Shown here in pieces: positions 5,965-15,374 of a stretch of 16,156 nucleotides of DNA. Made by a program: the position numbers and the translations under genes. Below the pieces are notes generated by a model. It was given only the letters and a program-made list of their open reading frames with translations. It ran no database searches and was not told where the DNA came from. This stretch comes from PUND01 sp046538345 (GTDB lineage Bacteria; Planctomycetota; Phycisphaerae; SM23-33), in NCBI GenBank assembly GCA_046538345.1, contig JBKHJB010000031.1, positions 1 through 16,156 on the forward strand. The letters run 5' to 3'. The number at the start of each line of letters is the position of its first letter. Positions within the stretch are counted from its first letter, which is position 1.

Positions 5965-7950
5965 TCATTCCTGCTTGCCCCGGCGGGGCAGTGTTATTGT
6001 AAACGTCGTCCCGGTTGCGCCTTGCTGCGGGTCGGTGTTGGACTCCACGCTGATGTTGCCCTGATGCATCTTCACAACGCCGTACGTCACGGCCAGGCCG
6101 AGACCGGTGCCCCGGCCCATCTGCTTGGTAGTGAAGAACGGGTCGAATATTCTGCGCAAATTGTCCTGCGGTATGCCGGTTCCGGTGTCAATGACGATGA
6201 ACCGCACGGTCTCCGTATCGCCGGTGGCGCGGACGGTAAGCGTTCCGCTGTTGCCCATGGCGTCGACGGCGTTGGTCATCAGGTTGGTCAGAACCTGGAT
6301 CATCTGGTCCTTGTCCAGCTCGGCTCGGGGGTCCTCAAGCTCGTTCTCTACGACAAGCTCGACTCCCTCCGGCAGCTTCACCGACTTCATCGCTTCTGTG
6401 ACAAGCTCAGCCGCGTCGGTCATCTCCAGGACGACCTTGTTCTGTCTGGCGAAGTGCAGCAGACCGGAGACGATCTTTTTGCACCGGTCCGCCTGGTCCG
6501 TGATCATCGCCAGATCCTCTTTCAGATTCGGGTCGCCCGCGTGCTCGTCCAGCAGCAGATGGGAGTACATTAATACTACGCCCAGCGGATTGTTGACTTC
6601 GTGGGCAATACCCGCGGCGAGCTGTCCCATGCTGGCGAGTTTCTCGGACTGCATGAGTTGCTCCTGCGCTTCGGCGAGTTCGTCGACGGCTTCTCGGAGC
6701 TGGTCTATGGTATGCGGCAGGCACATCTCATTCTCTGCGAGTCCCTTATAAATTGCGACCGCGTGCTCGCGGCAGGTGTCGTACCCGCAGGCGCCACAGT
6801 TAAGCTCGTCCTCGTCCGTGTGCTTGCCCATCCGGGCCATTATCCCGCGGATTTCGTCTTCGGAAGGCACGGCGATCCGTTGGTCCTGCGGCGTGTAACG
6901 ACGCCGCAGGTTGACGCTCTCGGCTTTCCGCAGCCATTTCTCGTACTCGCGACGCGAAGTTTCAGCGAGCCGTTCGCGGACGTATCGACTGACACGGCTG
7001 CGGCGACTGAACAGCGGCGCTTTGGTGGTCATCCCCGCGCCCATGATGCACCCGTTGCAACAGAGCACTTCCAGCAGTCGCGCGTCGAGGTGGCCGTTGC
7101 CGAACTCGCGGATTGCCTCGACGAAGTTCGTCCGACCGTCGGTGGCTACGACCTGACCGTCGATAAGGTCCTCGGCGATCTCGGCGGCCTGGAGCAAGCC
7201 GCGGCTTATCGGGAAAAGCGCGCCCGGTCCGGCGTGCGGCGGGTCGAAGTCGCCCTCGGTGGCGTCGTCGGGGTCCACCCCGGCGTCCTCAAACATCTTT
7301 CTAAGCTCCACGAATGTTACCGCCGCGTTTACCTCGTCGGGTACGTTTCTGCTGGCGGCCTCGCCTTTCTTGGCAATGCAAGGGCCGATGAACACCACCT
7401 TCAGGTCTTCGCCGTGAAGCTCCCGCATCACCCGCGCGGTAGCCACCATAGGTGATACGATGGGAGCCAGCTTCTCCACCAGTTCCGGGTAGTAACGCTC
7501 CACGTAGGCGACTATCGCCGGACAACTGGTGGCGACGTAGCGCCCCTCTGGCTCGTCGCTTAGCAACTGACGGTACTGCCTTGCGACCAGGTCGGCCCCG
7601 AAGCCCACCTCGCAGACGTAATCGAATCCCAACGCCCGAACGGCCGAGACGAGCTTGCCCCAGTCGCAGTCGGCAAACTCCGCCGGGAAACTCGGCGCCA
7701 GGCACGCCGCCACCTTGTCGTCGCCTTCCAGCAGGCCGCGAACGTCGCCCGTTGTGTCCAGTACCTCCTTGGCGCGCTGGCTGCATACCCGCACACAGTT
7801 GCCGCAGCCGATGCAGCGCTCGGGTATAACCTGCGCCTGTCCGTCGGAGATACGGATGGCCTTGGCGGGACACTCGCGCACGCAGGTGTAGCACACGCGG
7901 CAGTGCTCGCTGATGGTACTGACAAGCGTGATGTTCTCCGCACCTTCCAC
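5965..7950 (-). CDS. H-cluster sensor histidine kinase ([FeFe] hydrogenase-like/HK fusion)
   Basis: This is a soluble 661-residue fusion. In order: two [4Fe-4S] ferredoxin motifs (Cys17/20/23/27 and Cys46/49/52/56); an [FeFe] hydrogenase large-subunit-like domain (about 75-330); a CX2CX4CX16C Fe-S motif (Cys385/388/393/410); a short coiled linker; HisKA with His450 (GIAHEVNNPLG); and HATPase with NLMTNAVDAM (556-565), DTGTGI (588-593) and GRGTGLGL (612-619). The four H-cluster ligand positions are present: Cys143 (TSCP), Cys191 (GPCIAKK), Cys297 and Cys301 (CCNGC). The residue just before Cys143 is Ser instead of the proton-relay Cys, and the usual MPC is GPC, so it is unlikely to be an efficient catalyst. 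It resembles sensory HydS-type hydrogenases but is joined directly to a kinase. The start is GTG, 9 nt after AGGAG, 12 bp downstream of hydA. The sensed signal (H2 or redox) is inferred. Confidence 0.93.
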   Translation of the reverse strand: MEGAENITLVSTISEHCRVCYTCVRECPAKAIRISDGQAQVIPERCIGCGNCVRVCSQRAKEVLDTTGDVRGLLEGDDKVAACLAPSFPAEFADCDWGKLVSAVRALGFDYVCEVGFGADLVARQYRQLLSDEPEGRYVATSCPAIVAYVERYYPELVEKLAPIVSPMVATARVMRELHGEDLKVVFIGPCIAKKGEAASRNVPDEVNAAVTFVELRKMFEDAGVDPDDATEGDFDPPHAGPGALFPISRGLLQAAEIAEDLIDGQVVATDGRTNFVEAIREFGNGHLDARLLEVLCCNGCIMGAGMTTKAPLFSRRSRVSRYVRERLAETSRREYEKWLRKAESVNLRRRYTPQDQRIAVPSEDEIRGIMARMGKHTDEDELNCGACGYDTCREHAVAIYKGLAENEMCLPHTIDQLREAVDELAEAQEQLMQSEKLASMGQLAAGIAHEVNNPLGVVLMYSHLLLDEHAGDPNLKEDLAMITDQADRCKKIVSGLLHFARQNKVVLEMTDAAELVTEAMKSVKLPEGVELVVENELEDPRAELDKDQMIQVLTNLMTNAVDAMGNSGTLTVRATGDTETVRFIVIDTGTGIPQDNLRRIFDPFFTTKQMGRGTGLGLAVTYGVVKMHQGNISVESNTDPQQGATGTTFTITLPRRGKQE

Positions 7951-7962
7951 GGTTTAGGTCTC

Positions 7963-9684
7963 CTAGCGCAGCACCTCGCGCGGCGCGTAGCTGGTGTGCA
8001 AAAGCTCGTGACTCTTCGGACCCAGCGGGCTTCCAAGGAACTCCTCGTAGAGCCGCTTAACGGCGGGGTTGTCGTGCGAGGTCCGTAGCTGCTCCCGGCG
8101 GTCGATTTTGTAAAGTGCCTTCATGCGGGCTTTGACGGCGTCGCGGTCCGCGCCGTAGGGCTGCCCGCCGCCTGCGATGCACCCGCCGGGGCAGGTCATC
8201 ACCTCGATAAAGTGCAGGTCGTCCCTGCCGGCTTTGACCTCGTCCAGCACTTTCCGCGCCGCGCCGAGACCGCTGGCGACGGCCACGCCAAGCGTTACGC
8301 CGTCGATGGTCAGCGTGGTCTGCTTGAGGCGCTTGTCACCGCGAAGCGGGCGCAGGTCGAGGTTGTCCATGTCCCGTCCGGTGACGAGCCGATGGGCGGT
8401 GCGGACGGCCGCCTCCATCACGCCGCCGCTGGCGCCGAAGATTTTTCCCGCGCCGCTTCGCTGTCCGAACGGCGTGTCGGCGCTGTCCGGCTCGAGGGTG
8501 TCCAACTCCAGCCCGTGCATGCGTATCATCCTCGCCAGCTCGCGGGTGGTGAGCACCGCGTCGATATCCCACACGCCCTCGCGCGCCAACTCGGGCCGCC
8601 GCGCCTCGAACTTCTTTGCGGTGCACGGCATGACCGCCACGGAGAAAATCTTCCGCGGGTCGATGCCCTCGCGCTCGGCGAAGAATGTCTTTATCACCGC
8701 GCCGAGCATCTGCTGCGGACTCTTGCAGGTGCTGAGGTTCCCGACGAACTCCGGATAGAACTGCTCGACGAACTTTATCCAACCAGGCGAGCAGCTCGTC
8801 ATCATCGGCAGTCGTCCGCCGTTCTGAATCCTGTGAACCAGCTCGCCGGCCTCCTCCATGATGGTCAGGTCAGCAGAGAAGCTGGTCTCGAACACACGGT
8901 CGAAGCCCAGTCGCCGCATGGCCGTGGTCATGGTTCCGCAGATGTCCTTGCCGGGCTTCAGTCCGAACTCCTCCGCCAGCGTTACCGAAACGGCCGGTGC
9001 GTGCTGGACCACCACAATCCGCTCGGGGTCGGTCAGGGCATCGGCGACTTCCTTCATGTAGCTCTGCTCGCGCAGCGCGCCGGTAGGGCAGGCGGTAACG
9101 CACTGGCCGCAGTTGACACAGCTCGAGACGTTCAGCCCCTCGTCGAACGCGGTGCCCACAGTCGCCCTGCTGCCGCGACCGATGAAGTCTATCGCCGAGA
9201 CTCCCTGCACCTCCTCGCATATCCTCACGCATCGGCCGCAGAGAATGCACTTGGCCGGGTCGCGGACGATCGCCGGGCTGGAGGTGTCCAGCTTGCGCTG
9301 GGGGCTCTCGCCGCCGTAGCGGCGGTCGCGCACGCCGAGCACCTCGGCGAGTTTCTGCAGCTCGCACGTTCCGCCGCGCACGCAGTAGAGGCAGTCGTCG
9401 GGGTGCCCCGCGAGCAGAAGCTCCACAACGGTCTTGCGGGCGCGGAGCACTCGCGGCGAGTGTGTGAGCACCCTCATACCCTCGCGAACCTGGTGCGCAC
9501 AGCTCGGCACGAGCTTGCCTGCGTCGGGAAGCTCCACCACGCACATGCGGCACGCGCCGCTGGGCGGCAGCCCGGGAACGTGGCAGAGCGTCGGAACATC
9601 CACACCCGCACGGCGCAGGGCGTCCAGAAGCATCTCGCCTTCGCGGGCCTCGACCGTCCTGTTGTTAACGTCTATCCGAACCAC
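7963..9684 (-). CDS. hydA: HydA, catalytic subunit of NAD-linked [FeFe] hydrogenase
   Basis: HydA holds the H-cluster that makes or splits H2. The 573-residue domain order matches the large clostridial-type enzyme: an N-terminal [2Fe-2S] domain (Cys34, Cys45, Cys48, Cys62), a His-Cys3 [4Fe-4S] site (His94, Cys98, Cys101, Cys107), two ferredoxin clusters (Cys146/149/152/156, Cys189/192/195/199) and the H-domain. H-domain motifs are TSCSPGW (296-302), MPCTAKKFE (352-360) and EVMTCPGGC (494-502). The first motif has Ser299 where the common form is TSCCP. There is no extra C-terminal Fe-S domain as in Thermotoga HydA. The start is GTG with GAGGTG a few bases upstream, 12 bp after hydB. With hydB and hydC it forms a trimeric NADH/ferredoxin-type hydrogenase; whether it truly bifurcates cannot be told from sequence alone. 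Confidence 0.96.
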   Translation of the reverse strand: MVRIDVNNRTVEAREGEMLLDALRRAGVDVPTLCHVPGLPPSGACRMCVVELPDAGKLVPSCAHQVREGMRVLTHSPRVLRARKTVVELLLAGHPDDCLYCVRGGTCELQKLAEVLGVRDRRYGGESPQRKLDTSSPAIVRDPAKCILCGRCVRICEEVQGVSAIDFIGRGSRATVGTAFDEGLNVSSCVNCGQCVTACPTGALREQSYMKEVADALTDPERIVVVQHAPAVSVTLAEEFGLKPGKDICGTMTTAMRRLGFDRVFETSFSADLTIMEEAGELVHRIQNGGRLPMMTSCSPGWIKFVEQFYPEFVGNLSTCKSPQQMLGAVIKTFFAEREGIDPRKIFSVAVMPCTAKKFEARRPELAREGVWDIDAVLTTRELARMIRMHGLELDTLEPDSADTPFGQRSGAGKIFGASGGVMEAAVRTAHRLVTGRDMDNLDLRPLRGDKRLKQTTLTIDGVTLGVAVASGLGAARKVLDEVKAGRDDLHFIEVMTCPGGCIAGGGQPYGADRDAVKARMKALYKIDRREQLRTSHDNPAVKRLYEEFLGSPLGPKSHELLHTSYAPREVLR

Positions 9685-9696
9685 GGTTCACCTCGT

Positions 9697-11646
<1,950 letters not shown>

Positions 11647-12077
11647 TTATTACGTCCTTCACCGAATCGGGTGTAAGCTTTGCGTGAAACTCGCCGTTTA
11701 CGGAGATAACCGGCGCCAACCCGCAGGCGCCGATGCATGCGACCACCTCCAAACTGAACTGCCCGTCGCCGGTCGTCTCGCCCGGCTCTATCTTCAGCTC
11801 CCGCTTGACCGCCTCCAGCACGCTCGAGGCGCCCTTTACGTGGCAGGCGGTCCCGCGGCAGAGCTGTACGTGGTAGCGACCCAGCGGCTGGAACCTGAAC
11901 TGATTGTAAAAGGTCGCCACGCCGTAAATCTTGCTGGCGGGCAGGTTCAGATGGCTCCCGACGCGGGTAACCGCCTCACGCGAGAGGAAGCCGCAGGCGT
12001 CCTGGACTTCCTGAAGTATGGGGATCAGGTCGTCACGCGAACCGCCCTGGTGACGGGCAAGGATTTCTCCAATGGCG

Positions 12078-12734
12078 TCATTCGGCATGGTTGCTGAGTC
12101 CTTTTGCTTCCCTGCTTCGCTGTCTGGCAAAAAAGGCGGCCTTCTCCAGCGAGCTGGTCAGGTCAACGCTGTCCACATAAACCCCTTCCGGTATCCGCAA
12201 TCGGACCGGTGCGAAGTTCATGATGCCTCGCACGCCGGCCGCTACCAGCGACTCGGCGACCTGCTGGGCGGCCGATTCGGGCACGGCGATAATGGCTGTA
12301 TGAATCTCCCGCTGCGATATCAGCTCGTGCAATTCCGTAACGTGCCGGCACGGGCAGCCGTGAATCAGCCGCCCGGTGACCGACGGGTCGTTGTCGAAGG
12401 CGACGGTTATGTCGAGCTTGGGTCTCCTGCCGGCGAAGTAAGCCAGCAGCGCCCGGCCGATGTTTCCGACGCCCACCAATGCGACCTCCTGTGGCTCGTG
12501 GGGGTCGAGCAGGTCCTCGACCGCCCGCAGCAGTTTGGCGGTGTCGTAGCCCTTGTTTGTGCCCAGCGCACTGACGAGCATGAGGTCGCGCCGCGCCTGG
12601 GACGCCGTCACGCCCGCCGCGGAGGCGAGATCGTCGGAGCGTACGGAAGCCCGGCCGTCCCTGAGCAGCTCCGTCAACACGCGACGATACACGCTCAGTC
12701 GAGCTATGGCTTTTTCTGACAAACTGTTAGGCAT
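12078..12734 (-). CDS. rex: Rex, NADH/NAD+-sensing transcriptional repressor
   Basis: Rex dimers bind DNA when NADH/NAD+ is low and leave it when NADH binds. The 218-residue protein has an N-terminal winged helix (about 8-70, with VTASQARRDLMLV as the recognition-helix region) and a Rossmann domain with GVGNIGRAL (88-96). The C-terminal helix (about 194-208) would be swapped between subunits, as known for the family. It is the first gene of the hydrogenase operon. A matching operator lies upstream, so autoregulation is likely. No clear Shine-Dalgarno precedes the ATG, which fits low expression of a repressor. It is the only DNA-binding protein encoded in the operon. Confidence 0.95.
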   Translation of the reverse strand: MPNSLSEKAIARLSVYRRVLTELLRDGRASVRSDDLASAAGVTASQARRDLMLVSALGTNKGYDTAKLLRAVEDLLDPHEPQEVALVGVGNIGRALLAYFAGRRPKLDITVAFDNDPSVTGRLIHGCPCRHVTELHELISQREIHTAIIAVPESAAQQVAESLVAAGVRGIMNFAPVRLRIPEGVYVDSVDLTSSLEKAAFFARQRSREAKGLSNHAE

Positions 12735-12766
12735 TACGGTTACCGGTGCTGTGAGAAGTTACGCAG

Positions 12767-12782
12767 TGTGAACAGCTTCACA
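12767..12782. promoter_or_regulatory. Rex operator (perfect 16-bp palindrome)
   Basis: On the minus strand the site reads TGTGAA GCTG TTCACA, a perfect inverted repeat with 4-bp centre. It matches the core of the known Rex consensus TTGTGAA-N4-TTCACAA; only the outermost T/A pair differs. It starts at the last base of the -10 box and spans the expected transcription start, so bound Rex would block polymerase. A further imperfect half-site, TGTGAG on the plus strand, lies at 12750-12755. Confidence 0.9.
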
Positions 12783-12809
12783 GTATAGCGTAAGAATCGA
12801 CTCGGTCAA
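12782..12809 (-). promoter_or_regulatory. Sigma70-type promoter of the rex-hyd operon
   Basis: The -35 box TTGACC (12804-12809) and -10 box TATACT (12782-12787) are separated by 16 bp. Each matches the consensus at five of six positions. The start of transcription would fall near 12775, giving a leader of about 40 nt before rex. It is the only strong promoter seen for the minus-strand cluster. Confidence 0.8.
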
Positions 12810-12850
12810 GGGGTAATCTTGAATTCCAGCTCAAGCGACGGGCAGTGGAC

Positions 12851-14263
12851 CTACTGGTCCGGACTGTCCTTGCTGCGGTAAAAGCTGTACCGGCGTGTAG
12901 GGGTGATGTAGCTGAAGGTACGCTCGCTGCGGAGTTCGGGATATTCCACGTAAAAAGCACGGCGGCGAAGCCCGCGATTTTCGACCTGTTTGTACACCAG
13001 CGCTCTGCGTCGGTCCGCGCCGCCGCTTAACGCCTCCATCAGGACGGTCACGTGCGTCATGCCCTTCCCGTAGGTGGGGCTTTCGGATGTGACGCGGATC
13101 TCTCTGAGTCGCCCGCTGTCGATGGGTATCACCAGGAGTCGGGCCAGGGCATATACCAGCCCTTCGAAGCGGAGCTGTACGCCCGCGTCCGACTCGTCTG
13201 AATCGAAGAGCACGACCACGTCATTGCCGCCGGCGGCTTCGGGCACGACGGTAATTCGGCTGACGCCCTTGAAAGCGACGACCGGCTGAAAAGGCGTGAC
13301 GTCGACCATGCGGACCTCCCGGCCGGGCTTGACCGCGACCACCGCCTCGACCACGGGGCCGTTAGCGCCTTCCAGCAGGGCGGTTTCTATGCGGTCCACT
13401 TTGTCCCATTGCCGCACGAAACCGTCGAGAACGGTAATGGCTTTCGCAGCGGCCGACAGGGCGCTGCCCACACCGGCCGAGAGTTTGTCTTCCGCCGCGA
13501 CGGGGGCGGCTGAGCGTACCGACTCCAGAAGCATCTCGGCGATTTCGTCTTTCGTGGCATAGGGATCCTCGCTTTCCCGGAGCCGTGCCATCAGCTCATC
13601 ACGCAGTTCGCCGTCAAGCTCCCGCCCGGCCAAGGCGAAACCCATCCGCAGGGCGAACTGCCCCAGAGCGCTTCGCAACTGTTGTGCGTCGCCGGGACCG
13701 AGGTCGCTTAGCAGTTGACCGCCGGTCTGTTCGTCGGCGTACAGCACGAGCATTTCCAGCATCGGACCGGCTGAAAGCCCGGTCGCTTCTTCTTCCGCGT
13801 CCTGCGGCGTCCCGGCGCCGGCGCGGCGGGCAATGCTCTCTATCTGCGCCAGGACGTGGGCCATCCCTTCGGACCAGTCTCGGTAATCCTCGCCCTGTCC
13901 TTTCCGCAGCTCGCGGAGCTGCTCGACCGCATCGTTCATGTCCGTCAGCACCGTGGAGAGCACCTCCGCGTGCTCGGGGCTGACCGAAATGTCGATGGTC
14001 TCCTGATCTTCGTCGAACCGCTCGGCCGTCCGTACGATGCTTATGGTAGAGCGGAGCAAGCTCTCCTCGTAGCGGATGATCCACCTGCCGGGCAGCCGGG
14101 TGCCGGATATATTCGGCCGATACGGCAGAGCTGTCTCGCCGGGGTCCGCGTGCAGTGTCCAAAGCCGGGCCATCTCGTCGGCACCGACGGGATGGTGTTG
14201 TATGCACCCCGTCGCGATGATGGCGAGCAGTACGGCCGCGATTAGCAGGTTCCGGCGGATCAT
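12851..14263 (-). CDS. Predicted lipoprotein of unknown function
   Basis: I do not recognise this 470-residue protein. It begins with MIRRN, a hydrophobic stretch (6-18) and ATGC with Cys20, a credible though not ideal lipobox, so it is probably exported and lipidated. The rest has no metal or catalytic motif that I can see. It is rich in helices about 75-300 and more beta-like from about 310 to the end (e.g. GNDVVVLFDSD). Its ATG overlaps the stop of the upstream phosphatase-like lipoprotein gene by 4 bp (ATGA), so the two are translated together and may work together at the envelope. It ends 117 bp before rex and is likely a separate transcription unit, since the rex promoter lies in between. 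Confidence 0.8.
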   Translation of the reverse strand: MIRRNLLIAAVLLAIIATGCIQHHPVGADEMARLWTLHADPGETALPYRPNISGTRLPGRWIIRYEESLLRSTISIVRTAERFDEDQETIDISVSPEHAEVLSTVLTDMNDAVEQLRELRKGQGEDYRDWSEGMAHVLAQIESIARRAGAGTPQDAEEEATGLSAGPMLEMLVLYADEQTGGQLLSDLGPGDAQQLRSALGQFALRMGFALAGRELDGELRDELMARLRESEDPYATKDEIAEMLLESVRSAAPVAAEDKLSAGVGSALSAAAKAITVLDGFVRQWDKVDRIETALLEGANGPVVEAVVAVKPGREVRMVDVTPFQPVVAFKGVSRITVVPEAAGGNDVVVLFDSDESDAGVQLRFEGLVYALARLLVIPIDSGRLREIRVTSESPTYGKGMTHVTVLMEALSGGADRRRALVYKQVENRGLRRRAFYVEYPELRSERTFSYITPTRRYSFYRSKDSPDQ

Positions 14264-15234
14264 GGCTGCCCTCCGGCGGACTTCTCGGCCGCTTCCAGCT
14301 CGGCGGCCTTGCTCTTCAGGCGTTCGACGATACGAGACGGCGGGAATGCCAGTCCGTCAAACAGTACTCCGCGGACCTCGCCCCAGTCGGTCACCACATG
14401 TACTTCGCCGGGCAGTGTCGAGACCTTCTCGGCGAGCATCTCGTACTGTTGCGGGTCGTCGCGCGCGGGCATGGGCAGAATGCATATGCTTTCCAGACCG
14501 GTATCGTAATACGCCTGCGCGTCGGAGACCTTGTCGCCGATTCCGACGCGGATTTCGTCGAACCGGCTCGTGAGTTCGCGCAGCATCTCGGTCTTATAGG
14601 CGCCGCTGCCCTTGAGAAACTCAGAAACGCTCGAAAGCAGCACCGGCCCGGGCGGGTAGCCGTGTTCGGCGAGCCAGGATTTACTCTTGTTGGTAAATAC
14701 GTCCGGGCGGTGTGTCAGATAGACGATGGTATGGTCCGACGCCAGTCGCTGCATGACTTCCACGGAGTCGGGCATCGGTTGGGGGTCGCCTATCAGAACG
14801 GAGTGGAAGCCGTCGGCGACAAGTGTCTTGTCCAGGTCTACCACGGCCATGGGGGTGTCGGGCTCGCGGCAGGCGACGAGCAGTTCCTGTGGCTGGGGCG
14901 GAGAGTCGGAAAAGCCCACAGGCGCTGTTTCCGCGACGAAAAGATAGTCACCCGGCTCAGGCGGCGTGAAAGTCACCGTCGCCAGTCCTTCGTCATTGGT
15001 CTGGGCGGCGCGATAGAGTTTGCCGTCACGAGCGAAGCGTACGACGTAGCCGGGCATGTCGAGCAGAAAATCGCCGCCCTGTAGTCGGGCCTGCAGCCGG
15101 ACCTGTTCGCCCGGCAGCGCCAGCGCGTCGCGGGCCGTGAAGAGGTAGGAGTCCCGCGTGCCGAGGACGTAGGTTTCCGTGCCGCAGCCGACAATGGCGG
15201 TTGACAGCACAAGCAGTCCGAGGGTGCGTATCAT
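14260..15234 (-). CDS. Lipoprotein with HAD/LNS2-like phosphatase domain
   Basis: This 324-residue protein has a signal peptide with lipobox AIVGC (lipidated Cys17). An N-terminal beta-rich, Ig-like domain follows (about 25-122, with PGEQVRLQARLQGG and PGDYLFVAE). The C-terminal domain is HAD-type: motif I VVDLDKT (Asp133, Asp135), motif II YLTHRP (Thr174), a likely motif III Lys214, and motif IV GIGDKVSD (Asp234, Asp238). The stretch THRPDVF...SWLAEHGYPPGPVLL is typical of the LNS2/App1 branch, whose eukaryotic members act on phosphatidate; the substrate here is unknown. All catalytic residues are present. The frame opens 31 codons earlier, but the ATG at 15234 starts a proper signal peptide and has GGTGGA upstream. 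Confidence 0.85.
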   Translation of the reverse strand: MIRTLGLLVLSTAIVGCGTETYVLGTRDSYLFTARDALALPGEQVRLQARLQGGDFLLDMPGYVVRFARDGKLYRAAQTNDEGLATVTFTPPEPGDYLFVAETAPVGFSDSPPQPQELLVACREPDTPMAVVDLDKTLVADGFHSVLIGDPQPMPDSVEVMQRLASDHTIVYLTHRPDVFTNKSKSWLAEHGYPPGPVLLSSVSEFLKGSGAYKTEMLRELTSRFDEIRVGIGDKVSDAQAYYDTGLESICILPMPARDDPQQYEMLAEKVSTLPGEVHVVTDWGEVRGVLFDGLAFPPSRIVERLKSKAAELEAAEKSAGGQP

Positions 15235-15265
15235 GTCTGTATCCACCGGTGAACGTGTCCATGGA

Positions 15266-15294
15266 AAGGTATGCCGCCGGACGGCTTGTATCAA
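15266..15294 (-). promoter_or_regulatory. Possible promoter of the lipoprotein pair, with inverted repeat
   Basis: On the minus strand TTGATA (15289-15294) and TACCTT (15266-15271) are 17 bp apart. The -35 is good, the -10 poor. The -35 is embedded in the inverted repeat GGCTTG-TAT-CAAGCC (15283-15297), which could be an operator. The distance to the ATG at 15234 is reasonable. This is tentative. Confidence 0.3.
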
Positions 15295-15374
15295 GCCCCT
15301 TGCAAACAAACTGCGGCTGGTGTCCATTTTACCCGGGCCTGGGATGGTCGGGCCACAGAAAGGGAGACCGAACT

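Noticed and set aside
5965..7950. A second catalytic hydrogenase subunit
   Set aside because: The changed L1 and L2 motifs and the fused kinase argue for a sensor instead of an enzyme.
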